Shown: positions 1 through 9,798, numbered from the stretch's first letter. The stretch is 64,000 bases of DNA from Agromyces sp. SYSU T00194 (GCF_040496035.1 NZ_JBEPJZ010000002.1:620001-684000), one strand, 5' to 3'. Made by a program: numbers and translations. Notes: generated by a model not told the origin, from the sequence alone.

Positions 1-228
1 GCGGAGGCCGGGAAGCTCGCGGCGCCGGCGGATCCGGCCTCGCGTCCCGCCGTCGTCCTCGAGATCGACGGCGCCCCGGAGCGCCGCCACGGACCGCGCG
101 GCGATGATGCCGGAGCACGGAGCGGTCCCTCAGCGCGGGCGGACGGGACCAATGGCACTTCCGACGCGGTCGCGGTGGGCGTGGACTCGACAGTGGGCGC
201 CGACGCCGGTCGAGGGGAGCACGCATGA
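1..228 (+). CDS. Possible C-terminal tail of an upstream gene (5' truncated)
   Basis: An open frame enters from the left edge and ends in a TGA that overlaps the ATG of the BON-domain gene (ATGA), the same coupling used throughout this block. The visible 75 residues are low-complexity, rich in Ala, Gly, Arg and Asp, with no recognisable domain. The stretch also contains a DosR-like box near 145, so the 3' part may be promoter rather than coding sequence. The overlap is visible; the coding status is uncertain. Confidence 0.25.
   Translation, partial: AEAGKLAAPADPASRPAVVLEIDGAPERRHGPRGDDAGARSGPSARADGTNGTSDAVAVGVDSTVGADAGRGEHA
145..158. promoter_or_regulatory. DosR/DevR-like operator box
   Basis: GGGACCAATGGCAC lies about 66 bases upstream of the BON gene. 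It resembles the GGGACnWWnGnCCC core of response-regulator boxes of the DosR type, with the last half-site imperfect. A similar 14-mer occurs after the operon at 9602. The downstream genes (BON, Hsp20, Rv2030c-like) are the kind found under DosR-type control in actinobacteria. Inference from one imperfect match plus context. Confidence 0.35.
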
Positions 229-908
229 CGACCATCGCATCCACGGACAGGGCCGTCCGGACGGCGGTGCAGGAGGAGCTGGACTGGTCGCCCGACGTCG
301 ACTCCACGCGGATCGGCGTCGCGGTCGACGAGGGCGTCGTCACCGTCTCGGGCCAGGTCGACACGTACGCGGAGCGGATGGCCGCACTGCGGGCCGTGCA
401 CCGGGTCCGCGGGGTCCGCGCCGTCGTAGACGACGTCGCGGTCCAGCCGAGCGGGCGCTCGGCGGCATCGGAGCTGGACGTCGCCAGGGAGGTGGAGCAC
501 GCGCTCGACTGGGCGAGCGACGTGCCGGCGGAGGTCCGTGCGGAGATCCGCGGGCACGACGTCACGCTGACGGGCGAGGTCGACTGGGAGTTCCAGCGAC
601 TGGCCGCGAAGCGGGCGATCGAGCACCTCAGGGGTATCCGCAACGTCACCAATCGCATCACCCTGCGTGCGCGACCGTCGGCCGCCGACACGCAGGAGCA
701 CATCCGGCGCGCCCTGACCCGCAACGCCCAGCTCGACGCCGAGGGCATCGACGTCAGCGTCTCCGACTGCACGGTGACCCTGACCGGCACCGTGCAGTCG
801 TGGGCCGAGAAGCAGCAGGCGAACCACGCGGCCTGGGCATCGCCGCACGTGGCCGAGGTCATCGACCGCATCGTCGTGCACGACCAGGGAGAGGAAGGCA
901 CATCATGA
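225..908 (+). CDS. Triple BON-domain protein (OsmY-like)
   Basis: The 227-residue protein consists of three consecutive BON domains at roughly residues 9-75, 86-150 and 152-222. Each shows the pattern of a short helix, then a V.V..G.VTL.G strand pair and an alpha-helical end, for example DVTLTGEVDWEFQRLAAKRA. There is no signal peptide or membrane segment, so it is probably cytoplasmic. BON domains are thought to bind phospholipids and occur in osmotic and envelope stress proteins. A purine-rich ribosome site (GAGGGGAG) precedes the ATG. The stop overlaps the start of the Hsp20 gene, so the two are translationally coupled. Confidence 0.85.
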   Translation: MTTIASTDRAVRTAVQEELDWSPDVDSTRIGVAVDEGVVTVSGQVDTYAERMAALRAVHRVRGVRAVVDDVAVQPSGRSAASELDVAREVEHALDWASDVPAEVRAEIRGHDVTLTGEVDWEFQRLAAKRAIEHLRGIRNVTNRITLRARPSAADTQEHIRRALTRNAQLDAEGIDVSVSDCTVTLTGTVQSWAEKQQANHAAWASPHVAEVIDRIVVHDQGEEGTS

Positions 909-1339
909 AGAGCGACCTCGCACGCTTCGACCCGTTCGCCGGGCTGGAGTCGTTCGGCAGGGACCTGTTCGACGGGGGGATGTTCCGTTCGATGCGCGGG
1001 CGCGCGCCGTCGACCGACGTCTACACGACCGAGGACGACCGCACGCTGGTACTCGAGGCGCACCTGCCCGGGTTCGCCGAGGACGACATCTCGGTCACGG
1101 TCGATCGCGGCGCGCTCGTCGTGCAGGCGGAACGGCACGAGACCGAGGAGGACAAGAAGAAGAAGTACGTCGTCCGCGAGTCCAGCACCAGCTTCTACCG
1201 GAGCCTGGACCTGCCGGATCGCGCCGACGACCAGGCGATCAGCGCGTCCTTCGACCAGGGCGTGCTGACGGTCACCGTCCCGCTCACGGCGGCCGGCGGC
1301 GAGCGCAAGATCGCCATCGGATCGGGCGCCGCGGGCTGA
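905..1339 (+). CDS. Small heat-shock protein, Hsp20/alpha-crystallin family
   Basis: A 144-residue ATP-independent chaperone. The alpha-crystallin domain spans about residues 37-135, with the typical LPGF..DDI.V....G.LVV.AER segment and the C-terminal GVLTVTVP strand. N-terminal residues 1-35 form the variable oligomerisation arm (FDPFAGLESFGRDLFDG). The start overlaps the BON stop (ATGA). In mycobacteria the Hsp20 HspX sits beside Rv2030c, and here the Hsp20 is followed by both parts of an Rv2030c-like protein. It probably acts as a stress- or dormancy-induced holdase. Confidence 0.93.
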   Translation: MKSDLARFDPFAGLESFGRDLFDGGMFRSMRGRAPSTDVYTTEDDRTLVLEAHLPGFAEDDISVTVDRGALVVQAERHETEEDKKKKYVVRESSTSFYRSLDLPDRADDQAISASFDQGVLTVTVPLTAAGGERKIAIGSGAAG

Positions 1340-1347
1340 GCAGGCTC

Positions 1348-1383
1348 GCCTCGCGCACGACGGGGTCCGTCCGTGCGCGAGGC
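1348..1383 (+). terminator. Hairpin after hsp20
   Basis: Perfect 12-base arms (GCCTCGCGCACG and CGTGCGCGAGGC) with a 12-base loop follow the Hsp20 stop by 9 bases. No U-tract follows, so this may attenuate or stabilise the upstream BON-Hsp20 transcript rather than terminate fully. The next gene starts only 20 bases downstream. Confidence 0.5.
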
Positions 1384-1403
1384 GATGCGTGCCGGGGCAT
1401 GCG

Positions 1404-2735
1404 ATGTTCGACGATCGGATCGACGCGGGAGCGCGTCTCGCCGCCGCCCTCCGCGGGCGGGCCGCCGGCGAGGCGACCGTGCTGGGCCTGCCGCGCGGGG
1501 GCGTCCCGGTCGCGGCCGTCGTGGCCGAGGAGCTCGGGATGCCGCTCGACGTCATCGTCGTGCGCAAGCTCGGCCTGCCGACGCAGCCGGAGCTCGCGAT
1601 GGGCGCGATCGCCGAGGAGGGCGTCCGCGTGATCGACCAGGGACTGCTCAACCAACTGGGCGTCCCGGTCGCGGGCGTCGCCGTGGTCGAGACGCGCGAA
1701 CGACGCGTGCTCGACGCGCGGCACGCGCTGCTCCGGCGCGGACGCGAGGCCGAGTCGCTCCGCGGCCGCACGGCGATCGTCGTCGACGACGGCCTGGCGA
1801 CCGGGGCGACCGCAGAGGCCGCGTGCCGCGCGGCCCGCGCACGCGGCGCCGCGCGCGTGGTGTTCGCCGCGCCCGTCGGCCCGCAGGACGGCGCCCGCCG
1901 GGTGCCCTCGGCCCACGAGGTGGTGATCGTCGAGACGCCCGAGCGCTTCGCGGCCGTCGGGCAGGCGTACCGCGACTTCTCCCCCACCTCCGAGGAGGAG
2001 GTGATCCTCCTGCTCGACGACGCACGCCTGCGCACCTCCGGCGCGCCACGGCGGCGCACGCTCGCGATGCGGTCCTCCGACGTCACCGTGACGACCCGGA
2101 CCGGGGGGCTCCGGGGCATCCTGACCGTTCCCGACGAGCCCGCCGGCACCGTGCTCTTCGCGCACGGCAGCGGCAGCTCGCGCCGCAGCCCCCGCAACCG
2201 GATCGTCGCGGAGACCCTGCAGCGCGCCGGATACGCCACGCTCATGCTCGACCTCCTGTCGGAGGCCGAGGAGCAGCACCGGGAGCGCGTCTTCGACATC
2301 CCGCTGCTCGGATCGCGGCTGATCGGCGCGCAGGAGTGGCTGCACCGCCGGCCGGAGACGAGCCGGCTGCCGATCGGCCTGTTCGGGGCGAGCACCGGCG
2401 CCGGCGCGGCGCTCTGGGCGGCCGGCGACGCCGGCAGCACGGTGCGGACGGTCGTGTCGCGCGGCGGACGACCGGACCTGGCCGGCCCGCGCCTGGGCAG
2501 CGTGCACGCATCGGTGCTCCTGATCGTCGGCGGCGCGGACGCCCCGACCCTCGAGCTGAACCGCGCGGCGGAGCACGTGCTCGGCGAACGCTGCCGACTG
2601 GTGGTCGTGCCGGACGCGACGCACCTCTTCGAGGAGCCGGGAACGCTCGCGGAGGTCGCGATGCTCGCACGCGACTGGTTCGGGCGGCACCTCGCACCCG
2701 CACAGCCGGACGCGCGCCTCGCGGGGGCGTCGTGA
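1404..2735 (+). CDS. Phosphoribosyltransferase-alpha/beta hydrolase fusion
   Basis: 443 residues from the ATG at 1404; a GTG at 1389 is the alternative. The ATG is preferred because family members begin MF.DR..AG..LA and a GGGG sits 7 bases upstream. Residues 1-205 are a type I phosphoribosyltransferase fold, with the PRPP loop VVDDGLATGAT near residue 128. Residues 222-443 are a dienelactone-hydrolase-like domain with nucleophile elbow GASTG and a late His in DATHLFEE. Substrates are unknown. The PRT part corresponds to the N-terminal half of mycobacterial Rv2030c. The gene overlaps the esterase homologue by GTGA. Confidence 0.85.
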   Translation: MFDDRIDAGARLAAALRGRAAGEATVLGLPRGGVPVAAVVAEELGMPLDVIVVRKLGLPTQPELAMGAIAEEGVRVIDQGLLNQLGVPVAGVAVVETRERRVLDARHALLRRGREAESLRGRTAIVVDDGLATGATAEAACRAARARGAARVVFAAPVGPQDGARRVPSAHEVVIVETPERFAAVGQAYRDFSPTSEEEVILLLDDARLRTSGAPRRRTLAMRSSDVTVTTRTGGLRGILTVPDEPAGTVLFAHGSGSSRRSPRNRIVAETLQRAGYATLMLDLLSEAEEQHRERVFDIPLLGSRLIGAQEWLHRRPETSRLPIGLFGASTGAGAALWAAGDAGSTVRTVVSRGGRPDLAGPRLGSVHASVLLIVGGADAPTLELNRAAEHVLGERCRLVVVPDATHLFEEPGTLAEVAMLARDWFGRHLAPAQPDARLAGAS

Positions 2736-4042
2736 ACGAGATCGGCGCGGCGATCGCCCGCATCCGCTCGCTCGCGCGCCCGCTCGCTGCCGACGCCGAC
2801 CTCGACGGCCTGGTCGCCGAGGCGAGCCGTGCGCGGATCGTCGCGCTCGGGGAGGCGTCGCACGGCACCCACGAGTTCTACGAGCGGCGAGGCGCGATCA
2901 GCAGGCGGCTCATCGAGGAGCACGGGTACCGGTGGATCGGCGTCGAGGGCGACTGGCCCGACTGCTGGCGCATCAACGAGTGGCTCCTCGGAGCGCACGA
3001 CGACCACCGGTCGGCCGCCGAGGTCCTCGGAGGGTTCGAGCGCTGGCCGACCTGGATGTGGGCGAACCGCGAGGTCGCCGACTTCCTCGACTGGCTGCAC
3101 GGGTACAACGCCGCGCACCCGCGCGCGGAACGCGTCGGGTTCCACGGGCTGGACGTCTACTCCCTCTGGGAGTCGCTGGCGGAGACCATGGCGTGGCTGC
3201 GCGAGCGCCGGCCCGACGCGCTGCCCGCCGCGCTCGTGGCCTGGAAGTGCTTCCTGCCGTTCGAGAACGACCCGCAGCGCTACGCCTGGAGCACCCGCCT
3301 GGTGCCGGAGGACTGCGAGGACGAGGTGGTCGACCTCCTCGTCGCGGTGCGAGAGCAGGCGCATCGTGCGGACGACCCCGACGACGCCTTCTCGGTGCTG
3401 CAGAACGCCGAGGTCGTGGCGGCCGCGGAGCGCTACTACCGGGCGATGGTGCGCGGCGACCGGGAGTCGTGGAACCTCCGGGACCTGCACATGACCGACA
3501 CCGTCGACCGCATCGTGCTGGACCGCACCCGGAGGGGACGCGAGTCGCGCGGACTGGTGTGGGCGCACAACACCCACGTCGGCGACGCCCGCGCCACCGA
3601 GATGACGCGCGGCGGCATGTGGAACCTGGGCGAGCTGCTCCGCCGGAGGTATGCGGGCGGCGACGTGTACCTCATCGGGTTCGCGGGCTTCGACGGCACG
3701 GTCGTCGCCGCCGACGCCTGGGGCGGGACGGACGACGTGCTGGTGGTTCCCGAGCCGCCGGCGAACTCGCACGAATGGCTCCTCCACGCGGCGCTCGGCC
3801 AGCCCTCGGTGCTGACCTTCGGCCCCTACCGCTTCGGGGCGTGGCTCGGCGAGCAGCTCGGGCACCGCGCCATCGGCGTCGTGTACGACCCCGCGCGCGA
3901 CGCCGGCAACTTCGTCGCCACCGTCATGGGCGAACGCTACGACGCCCTCGTATGGTGCGAGCGCACCCGCGCGCTGACGCCGCTGCACCGCGAGCAGCGG
4001 CCGATCGAACCCGAACTCGAGACCGAACCGACGGGACTGTGA
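2732..4042 (+). CDS. Erythromycin esterase family protein
   Basis: 436 residues from a GTG overlapping the preceding stop, with a G-rich ribosome site. Signature family segments are visible: [14 protein letters not shown] near the N-terminus, [13 protein letters not shown], and [10 protein letters not shown], containing the His and Glu residues of the EreA/B and succinoglycan-biosynthesis-related superfamily. Chromosomal members in stress clusters are not shown to inactivate macrolides, so resistance should not be assumed. In M. tuberculosis the equivalent domain is fused behind the PRT domain in Rv2030c. Here they are separate but translationally coupled. No export signal. Confidence 0.88.
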   Translation: MNEIGAAIARIRSLARPLAADADLDGLVAEASRARIVALGEASHGTHEFYERRGAISRRLIEEHGYRWIGVEGDWPDCWRINEWLLGAHDDHRSAAEVLGGFERWPTWMWANREVADFLDWLHGYNAAHPRAERVGFHGLDVYSLWESLAETMAWLRERRPDALPAALVAWKCFLPFENDPQRYAWSTRLVPEDCEDEVVDLLVAVREQAHRADDPDDAFSVLQNAEVVAAAERYYRAMVRGDRESWNLRDLHMTDTVDRIVLDRTRRGRESRGLVWAHNTHVGDARATEMTRGGMWNLGELLRRRYAGGDVYLIGFAGFDGTVVAADAWGGTDDVLVVPEPPANSHEWLLHAALGQPSVLTFGPYRFGAWLGEQLGHRAIGVVYDPARDAGNFVATVMGERYDALVWCERTRALTPLHREQRPIEPELETEPTGL

Positions 4043-4046
4043 GCGC

Positions 4047-5852
4047 ATGAGCACGACATCGACCCCCACGCCGACGCGCCGGCCGGTCATCGAGAAGGAC
4101 GTCGGGCGGCTCGCCGTCGCCCCCAACCTCGTCGACTACGAGCGCGCCTGCGCCGAGTTCAGCTGGGAGACCGAGCGGCATCGCCTCGCGGGGCTGCCGG
4201 ACGGCGGCGTGAACATCGCCTTCGAGGCGGTCGACCGGCACGCCGCCGGGTCCGGTGCGTCCCGGGACGCACTCCGCTTCGTGCGCGCCGACGGCGGCGT
4301 GCGGGCGCTCACGTACGCCGACCTCGCACGGGAGACCGATCGCTTCGCCGGTCTCCTGCGCACGCTCGGCGTGCGCCGCGGCGAGCGCGTGTTCTCGCTG
4401 CTCGGCAGGCGGCCGGAGCTCTACGTCGCGGCCCTGGGGACGCTCAAGCACGGGGCGGTGTACTGCCCGCTCTTCTCGGCCTTCGGCCCCGAGCCGATCC
4501 GGCAGCGCATGACGATCGGCGGCGGCGCGGTGCTCGTCACGACGCGGGCGCTCTACCGCAAGCGCATCGCCCCGCAGCGCGACGAGCTCCCGGCCCTGCG
4601 CCACGTGCTGCTCGTGGACGCCGACGGCGCACCCGAGCCCGGCACGCTCGACCTGGCCGAGGTCCTGGCGAACGTGCGGGCGGCCGGTGCGATCGCCCCG
4701 ACCCGCGCGGAGGACATGGCGCTGCTGCACTTCACCAGCGGGACCACGGGTCGCCCCAAGGGTGCCGTGCACGTGCACGACGCGGTCACCGCGCATGCGG
4801 CGACGGGCCGGCTCGCCCTCGACCTGCACCCGGACGACGTGTTCTGGTGCACCGCCGACCCGGGGTGGGTCACGGGCACCTCGTACGGCATCATCGCGCC
4901 GCTCGTGCAGGGCGTGACCGCCGTGGTCGACGAGGAGGAGATGGAGCCCGAGCGCTGGTATCGCATCCTCGCCGAGCAGCACGTCTCGGTCTGGTACACC
5001 GCGCCGACGGCGCTGCGCATGCTGATGCGCGCCGGGGCCGAACGGGCCCGGGCGCACGACCTCTCGACACTGCGCTACGTCGCGAGCGTCGGCGAGCCGC
5101 TGAATCCCGAGGTCGTCGTCTGGGGGCAGGAGGCACTCGGACTCCCCGTGCACGACAACTGGTGGCAGACGGAGACGGGCGGGATCATGATCTCGAACTA
5201 CCCCGCGATGGACATCCGCCCCGGGTCGATGGGCCGTCCCCTCCCCGGGATCGAGGCCGCCGTGGTCGCCCGGGACGACGCGGGCGCGCCCGTGCAGCGC
5301 GACGGCGAGGTGGTGCTCGTCGACGATCCCGACGCGGTGGGCGAGCTCGCGCTCCGCCCCGGCTGGCCATCGATGTTCCGCGGCTACCTCGACGAGGAGG
5401 AGCGCTATCGCCGCTGCTTCGTGGGCGGCTGGTACCTCACCGGCGACCTGGTCCGTCGCGACGCCGACGGGTACTTCTGGTTCGTCGGCCGCGGCGACGA
5501 CGTCATCAAGTCGTCGGGACACCTGATCGGCCCCTTCGAGGTCGAGAGCGCCCTGCTGGAGCACGAGGCCGTCGCGGAGGCGGCGGTCATCGGCCTGCCC
5601 GACGAGGTGGCCGGTGAGCTCGTCACCGCGTTCGTCGAGCTGCAGGCCGGCGTCGAGGCATCCGATGCCCTGCGCCGGGAGCTGATCGGCTTCGCCCGCC
5701 GGCGACTGGGTGCCGCAGTGGCTCCCCGGCGCATCGAATTCACCGCGGCGCTGCCGAAGACCCGCAGCGGGAAGATCCTGCGGCGCCTGCTCAAGGCCCG
5801 CGAGCTGGGCCTTCCCGAGGGCGACACCTCGACCCTGGAGTCGGGACGATGA
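4047..5852 (+). CDS. Acetyl-CoA synthetase-like AMP-forming acyl-CoA ligase
   Basis: 601-residue ANL-superfamily adenylating enzyme. The P-loop motif [16 protein letters not shown] lies near residue 230, NWWQTETGG in the middle, then YLTGDL, and C-terminal [13 protein letters not shown], whose Lys is the catalytic and acetylation-regulated residue of acetyl-CoA synthetases. It activates acetate or another short acid to acyl-CoA through acyl-AMP. It starts 4 bases after the esterase and overlaps the next gene by ATGA. Its neighbours (pyruvate dehydrogenase-type E1/E2 and an acyl carrier protein) point to acyl-group supply, possibly to the carrier protein instead of CoA. Confidence 0.88.
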   Translation: MSTTSTPTPTRRPVIEKDVGRLAVAPNLVDYERACAEFSWETERHRLAGLPDGGVNIAFEAVDRHAAGSGASRDALRFVRADGGVRALTYADLARETDRFAGLLRTLGVRRGERVFSLLGRRPELYVAALGTLKHGAVYCPLFSAFGPEPIRQRMTIGGGAVLVTTRALYRKRIAPQRDELPALRHVLLVDADGAPEPGTLDLAEVLANVRAAGAIAPTRAEDMALLHFTSGTTGRPKGAVHVHDAVTAHAATGRLALDLHPDDVFWCTADPGWVTGTSYGIIAPLVQGVTAVVDEEEMEPERWYRILAEQHVSVWYTAPTALRMLMRAGAERARAHDLSTLRYVASVGEPLNPEVVVWGQEALGLPVHDNWWQTETGGIMISNYPAMDIRPGSMGRPLPGIEAAVVARDDAGAPVQRDGEVVLVDDPDAVGELALRPGWPSMFRGYLDEEERYRRCFVGGWYLTGDLVRRDADGYFWFVGRGDDVIKSSGHLIGPFEVESALLEHEAVAEAAVIGLPDEVAGELVTAFVELQAGVEASDALRRELIGFARRRLGAAVAPRRIEFTAALPKTRSGKILRRLLKARELGLPEGDTSTLESGR

Positions 5853-6850
5853 GTGCCGAGGAGATGGCTGCGGCGGCCGCGCGCGACCCGGAGCGGGCGC
5901 GGCGCCTGCTGCGGCAGATGCTGCGGGTGCGCCGGTTCGAGGAGGCCTGCGTCGAGGCGTACAGCGCGACCCGCATCCGCGGGTTCATGCACGTCTACAT
6001 CGGCGAGGAGGCGGTGGCAGCCGGCGTGATGTCGGTGGTCGAGCCGGACGACGCCGTCGTGGCGACCTATCGCGAGCACGGGCACGCGCTGCTCCGCGGC
6101 GTGCCGGCGACGGCGGTCATGGCCGAGATGTACGGGAAGGCCGAGGGATGCTGCCGCGGGCGCGGCGGCTCGATGCACCTGTTCGACGCTGCGACCCGGT
6201 TCTTCGGGGGCAACGCCATCGTCGCGGGCGGACTGCCCCTCGCCGTGGGCCTCGCGCTCGCCGACCGCATGTCGGGGCGCGACCGCGTCACCGTGTGCTT
6301 CTTCGGCGAGGGCGCGATGGCCGAGGGCGAGTTCCACGAGAGCATGAACCTCGCCGCCCTCTGGGACCTGCCGGTGCTGTTCTGCTGCGAGAACAACCTC
6401 TACGCGATGGGCACGGCGCTCGACCGGTCGGAGTCGCAGACCGACCTCGCGCTGAAGGCCTCCGCCTACGCCGTCTCGGCCTGGGCGGTCGACGGCATGG
6501 ACGTGCTCGAGGTGGCGGCGGCGGCGCGCCGGGCGATCGACGCGGTGCGCGCGGGCGGCGGACCGCACTTCCTCGAGCTGCGCACCTACCGGTTCCGGGC
6601 CCACTCGATGTTCGACCCCGAGCGGTACCGGTCACGCGACGAGGTCGAGCACTGGATGGAGCGCGACCCGATCACGCTGCTGCGCACGGCGCTCGAATCG
6701 GCCGGGGAACTCGATGCCGATGCCCGGCAGGCCATGGAGGCCGAGGTCGACGAGGAGGTGCGCGCGGCCGCCGCCTTCGCGGACGCGGGCACGCTCGAAC
6801 CGGTCGAGGACCTCCTGCGGTTCGTCACGAGCGAGCGGACGGGATCATGA
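5849..6850 (+). CDS. pdhA: Pyruvate dehydrogenase-type E1 component, alpha subunit
   Basis: 333 residues, the standard length for E1 alpha. The thiamine-diphosphate motif is present as [10 protein letters not shown] through CENN (Glu replaces the usual Asp of GDG). [14 protein letters not shown] matches the phosphorylation-loop region of PDH/acetoin dehydrogenase alpha subunits. It works with the beta subunit and the E2 encoded next, decarboxylating a 2-oxo acid, most likely pyruvate, and passing the acyl group to lipoate. Start and stop both overlap neighbouring genes, consistent with coupled synthesis of the complex. Confidence 0.9.
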   Translation: MSAEEMAAAAARDPERARRLLRQMLRVRRFEEACVEAYSATRIRGFMHVYIGEEAVAAGVMSVVEPDDAVVATYREHGHALLRGVPATAVMAEMYGKAEGCCRGRGGSMHLFDAATRFFGGNAIVAGGLPLAVGLALADRMSGRDRVTVCFFGEGAMAEGEFHESMNLAALWDLPVLFCCENNLYAMGTALDRSESQTDLALKASAYAVSAWAVDGMDVLEVAAAARRAIDAVRAGGGPHFLELRTYRFRAHSMFDPERYRSRDEVEHWMERDPITLLRTALESAGELDADARQAMEAEVDEEVRAAAAFADAGTLEPVEDLLRFVTSERTGS

Positions 6851-7827
6851 AGACCACCTATCGCGAGGCGATCCGCGCGTCGATCGACGAGGCGCTGCGA
6901 CGCGACGAGCGCGTCTTCCTGATGGGCGAGGACGTCGGGCGCTACGGCGGCGGGTTCGCAGTCAGCCTCGGCCTGCTCGAGGAGTTCGGGCCGGAGCGGA
7001 TCCGCGACACGCCCCTGTCGGAGGCCGGGTTCGTCGGCGCGGGCATCGGCGCCGCGCTCGGCGGCATGCGCCCGATCGTCGAGATCATGACCGTGAACTT
7101 CAGCCTGCTCGCGCTCGACCAGATCGTGAACTCCGCGGCGACGCTGCTGCACATGTCGGGCGGGCAACTGAACGTGCCCGTCGTGATCCGCATGACCACC
7201 GGCGGCGGCCGACAGCTCGCGGCCCAGCACTCGCACAGCCTCGAGGGCTGGCTCGCACACATCCCGGGCCTGCGGGTGCTCGCGCCGGCGACGCTGGAGG
7301 ACGCGCGGGGCATGCTCCAGCCGGCGCTCGACGACCCCGACCCCGTGCTGATCTTCGAGCACGGCTCGCTCTACAACGTGTCGGGCGAGCTCGCCGACGA
7401 CGCCGGCCCGGTCGACATCGACCACGCGGCGGTGCGCCGCGCCGGATCGGACGTCTCGATCATCACCTACGGCGGCACGCTGCCCACCGCCCTCGAGGCC
7501 GCCGAGACGCTGGCCGACGATGGCGTCGAGGCCGAGGTGCTCGACCTGCGCACCCTGCGTCCGCTCGACGACGACGCGATCCTCGCCACGGTCGGCCGCA
7601 CCCACCGCGCCGTCGTGGTCGACGAGGGCTGGCGCAGCGGCAGCATCTCCGCCGAGATCAGCGCCCGCATCACCGAGCAGGCGTTCTACGAGCTCGACGC
7701 GCCGGTCGCACGCGTCTGCAGCGCGGAGGTGCCGGTGCCGTACCCGCGCCACCTCGAGCAGGCCGCCCTGCCCTCGGTCGCACGCGTCGTCGCCGCGGCA
7801 CGAGAGGCGGTGGGCGCACGTGGGTGA
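6847..7827 (+). CDS. pdhB: Pyruvate dehydrogenase-type E1 component, beta subunit
   Basis: 326 residues with the transketolase pyrimidine-binding domain first ([34 protein letters not shown]) and a transketolase C-terminal domain ([29 protein letters not shown]). The Glu in MGEDVG activates the thiamine cofactor. The start overlaps the alpha stop (ATGA), and the end overlaps the E2 start by 8 bases. Sequence features cannot separate pyruvate from acetoin or branched substrates, but the absence of an acetoin-regulator gene nearby favours pyruvate. Confidence 0.9.
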   Translation: MKTTYREAIRASIDEALRRDERVFLMGEDVGRYGGGFAVSLGLLEEFGPERIRDTPLSEAGFVGAGIGAALGGMRPIVEIMTVNFSLLALDQIVNSAATLLHMSGGQLNVPVVIRMTTGGGRQLAAQHSHSLEGWLAHIPGLRVLAPATLEDARGMLQPALDDPDPVLIFEHGSLYNVSGELADDAGPVDIDHAAVRRAGSDVSIITYGGTLPTALEAAETLADDGVEAEVLDLRTLRPLDDDAILATVGRTHRAVVVDEGWRSGSISAEISARITEQAFYELDAPVARVCSAEVPVPYPRHLEQAALPSVARVVAAAREAVGARG

Positions 7828-9325
7828 GTTCCTGATGCCCTCGCTCGGCGCCGACATGGAGCACGGGAAGGTGACCGAATGGCTCGTGCACCCGGGCGAC
7901 TACGTGCACCGCGGCGACCTCATCGCCGAGGTCGACACCGAGAAGACCGTGATGGAGATCGAGTCGTTCCAGGACGGCGTCGTCGCGGAGTTCCTCGTCG
8001 ACGTCGGCGAGACCGTGCCGGTCGGCACCCCCATCGCACGCATCACCGGAACGCCCGCCGACGTGGCCCCGGCCGCACCGGAGGCGCACGCCGGGGCCGC
8101 CTCGGGCGACGTGGCCCCCGCGACGGCGCCTCCGGCAGCGGCCGGTGGTCCCCCGCCCGCGGCCCCGCACCGCCCCGAGCCTCCGCCGGAGCAGACGGCC
8201 GACCTGCACGCGACCCCGCCGGTGCGACGTCTCGCGCACGAGCTCGGCGTCGACCTGGCGGCCGTCCGCGGCACGGGGAAGCACGGGGCGATCACCCGGG
8301 CCGACGTCGAGGCGGCCCGGTCGAGCGCGACACAGGTCGCATCCGCTCCCGCAGCTCCCGCAGCGCCCGCACCGCCGTCGCCGACCCCGCCGGAGGCGGC
8401 CTCCGGTCGGGTGCGCTCCTCCCCTCGCGCTCGCCTGCTCGCGGCCGACCTGGGGCTCGACCCGGCGGCGATCACGGGCACCGGCCCCGGCGGCGCGGTC
8501 ACGGTCGACGACGTGAGGCGAGCGGATGCCGCGCGTGCGGCGCCGTCCGACGACAGCACGCCGTCCGAGGCATCCGCTCCCACCCCGCCGGCGGGCGCCG
8601 ACGCCCCTGACGCCGCATCCGCGCCGAGCTCGCGCACGACACCGGCGACGGGCGCGGACCGCGTCGCCCAGCTGCACCGCGCGGTCGGTGCGCTCATGGC
8701 GCGCTCGAAGCGCGAGATTCCCCACTACTACCTGAGCACGACCGTCGACCTCGGCGCCGCCATGGACTGGATGCGGCACGCCAACGAGGGACGCCCGGTC
8801 GGCGGCCGCATCGTCGCGTCGGCGATGCTGCTGACGGCCGCGGCGCGCGCCGCATCGCAGGTGCCCGACGTGAACGGGTTCTACGTCGACGGCGCGTTCG
8901 CGCCGAGCGCGGACGTGCACCTGGGCGTCGCGGTGGCCCTCCGCGGCGGCGGGCTGGTCGCGCCCGCGATCCACCACGCCGACGCGCTGTCGGTCGACGA
9001 GCTCATGGAGCGCCTGCGCGACCTGGTCGCGCGGGCACGGTCGGGCAAGCTGCGTCGCGACGAGATGGCCGACCCGACGATCACGGTCACGAACCTCGGC
9101 GAGCTCGGCGTCGAGTCGATCTTCGGCGTGATCCACCCACCGCAGGTCGCCCTCATCGGCTTCGGTCGGGTTCTCGAGCAGCCGGTCGCCCGCGACGGGC
9201 TGATCGGCGTGCGGCCGACCGTCACCGCCACCCTGTCGGCGGATCACCGCGTCAGCGACGGCCTGACAGGCAGCCGCCTGCTCGCCCGCATCGACGAGCT
9301 CCTGCAGCAACCGGAGGAACTGTGA
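7820..9325 (+). CDS. pdhC: Dihydrolipoamide acyltransferase E2 with two subunit-binding domains
   Basis: 501 residues from the GTG at 7820, giving an N-terminus like family members ([15 protein letters not shown]); an ATG at 7835 is the alternative. The lipoyl domain is residues 1-78 with lipoyl-Lys in [13 protein letters not shown]. Pro/Ala-rich linkers join two peripheral subunit-binding domains, near residues 133-168 ([19 protein letters not shown]) and 198-235 ([20 protein letters not shown]). The catalytic domain ends with ADHRVSDG, carrying the active-site His and Asp. One E1/E3-binding domain is usual, so the duplication is odd. No E3 is encoded in the window. Confidence 0.9.
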   Translation: MGEFLMPSLGADMEHGKVTEWLVHPGDYVHRGDLIAEVDTEKTVMEIESFQDGVVAEFLVDVGETVPVGTPIARITGTPADVAPAAPEAHAGAASGDVAPATAPPAAAGGPPPAAPHRPEPPPEQTADLHATPPVRRLAHELGVDLAAVRGTGKHGAITRADVEAARSSATQVASAPAAPAAPAPPSPTPPEAASGRVRSSPRARLLAADLGLDPAAITGTGPGGAVTVDDVRRADAARAAPSDDSTPSEASAPTPPAGADAPDAASAPSSRTTPATGADRVAQLHRAVGALMARSKREIPHYYLSTTVDLGAAMDWMRHANEGRPVGGRIVASAMLLTAAARAASQVPDVNGFYVDGAFAPSADVHLGVAVALRGGGLVAPAIHHADALSVDELMERLRDLVARARSGKLRRDEMADPTITVTNLGELGVESIFGVIHPPQVALIGFGRVLEQPVARDGLIGVRPTVTATLSADHRVSDGLTGSRLLARIDELLQQPEEL

Positions 9326-9564
9326 ACGCAACCGACGCACGCACCGCCGTGCTGGCCGCCATCGACGAGGTCGCGCCCGACGTCGACACCGAGGCGATCG
9401 ACCCCGGGTCGCGCCTGCGGCAGGACCTCGAGCTCGACTCCCTCGACTTCCTGCGACTGCTCGAGCTGCTCACCGAGTCGACCGGGGTCGACACGCGGGA
9501 GGAGGACTACCCGGACCTCGTGACGGTGCAGCAGCTCATCGACCACGTCGCCGCACGCGGCTGA
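9322..9564 (+). CDS. Stand-alone acyl carrier protein
   Basis: 80 residues, GTG start overlapping the E2 stop. The four-helix carrier fold is recognisable, and the phosphopantetheine attachment Ser lies in the motif LELDSLDFLRLLE near residue 42. It ends the operon with acyl-CoA synthetase and the E1/E2 enzymes, so it may accept acyl groups activated by that synthetase or produced by the dehydrogenase. No ketosynthase or other fatty-acid gene is nearby, so its partner is unknown. The ordinary fatty-acid ACP would be expected within a fab cluster. Confidence 0.88.
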   Translation: MNATDARTAVLAAIDEVAPDVDTEAIDPGSRLRQDLELDSLDFLRLLELLTESTGVDTREEDYPDLVTVQQLIDHVAARG

Positions 9565-9601
9565 GGCCGGGCGGCACCTCCGGTCGACGCCGGAAACCTG
9601 A

Positions 9602-9615
9602 GGGACCTTCGACCC
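9602..9615. promoter_or_regulatory. Second DosR-like box
   Basis: GGGACCTTCGACCC, 38 bases after the ACP stop, matches the GGGAC....G.CCC frame of DosR-type operators at most of the conserved positions. It sits inside an approximate palindrome GAGGG...CCCTC. No annotated gene starts just downstream on the plus strand, though two strong hairpins follow, leaving room for a small stress-controlled RNA. Function is inference only. Confidence 0.3.
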
Positions 9616-9685
9616 TCGCCACACCCTCTCCCTGCCGCACAGTGGACTCAGGTCCAGGCGTCCCGTCTTCGCACGTCCTGGCCAG

Positions 9686-9757
9686 GTCGCCACGGTGGGG
9701 GAACCGTGGCGACCACCTCTGTCGCCCGGGGGTGCCGCGCACACGCGGCGCCCCCGG
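9686..9757. terminator. Two tandem strong hairpins ending the PDH/ACP operon
   Basis: The first hairpin has perfect 11-base arms GTCGCCACGGT / ACCGTGGCGAC around a 6-base loop (9686-9713). The second has 12-base arms with one G-U pair around CACA (9728-9755). Both lie between the converging plus-strand operon and the minus-strand gene at 9799, so they probably serve as bidirectional termination. The rest of 9565-9798 shows no coding frame I believe. Confidence 0.55.
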
Positions 9758-9798
9758 AGCAGGCGGTGCGAGCCGGCGACGCGCGACGATCATGCAGG

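Noticed and set aside
1373-2731. A long N-terminal extension of the erythromycin esterase
   Set aside because: The same bases encode the phosphoribosyltransferase-hydrolase in another frame with clear motifs. The extension is Arg/Pro/Ala-rich noise.
2732-4042. Macrolide resistance gene
   Set aside because: Family membership alone does not show erythromycin hydrolysis; context indicates a stress cluster.
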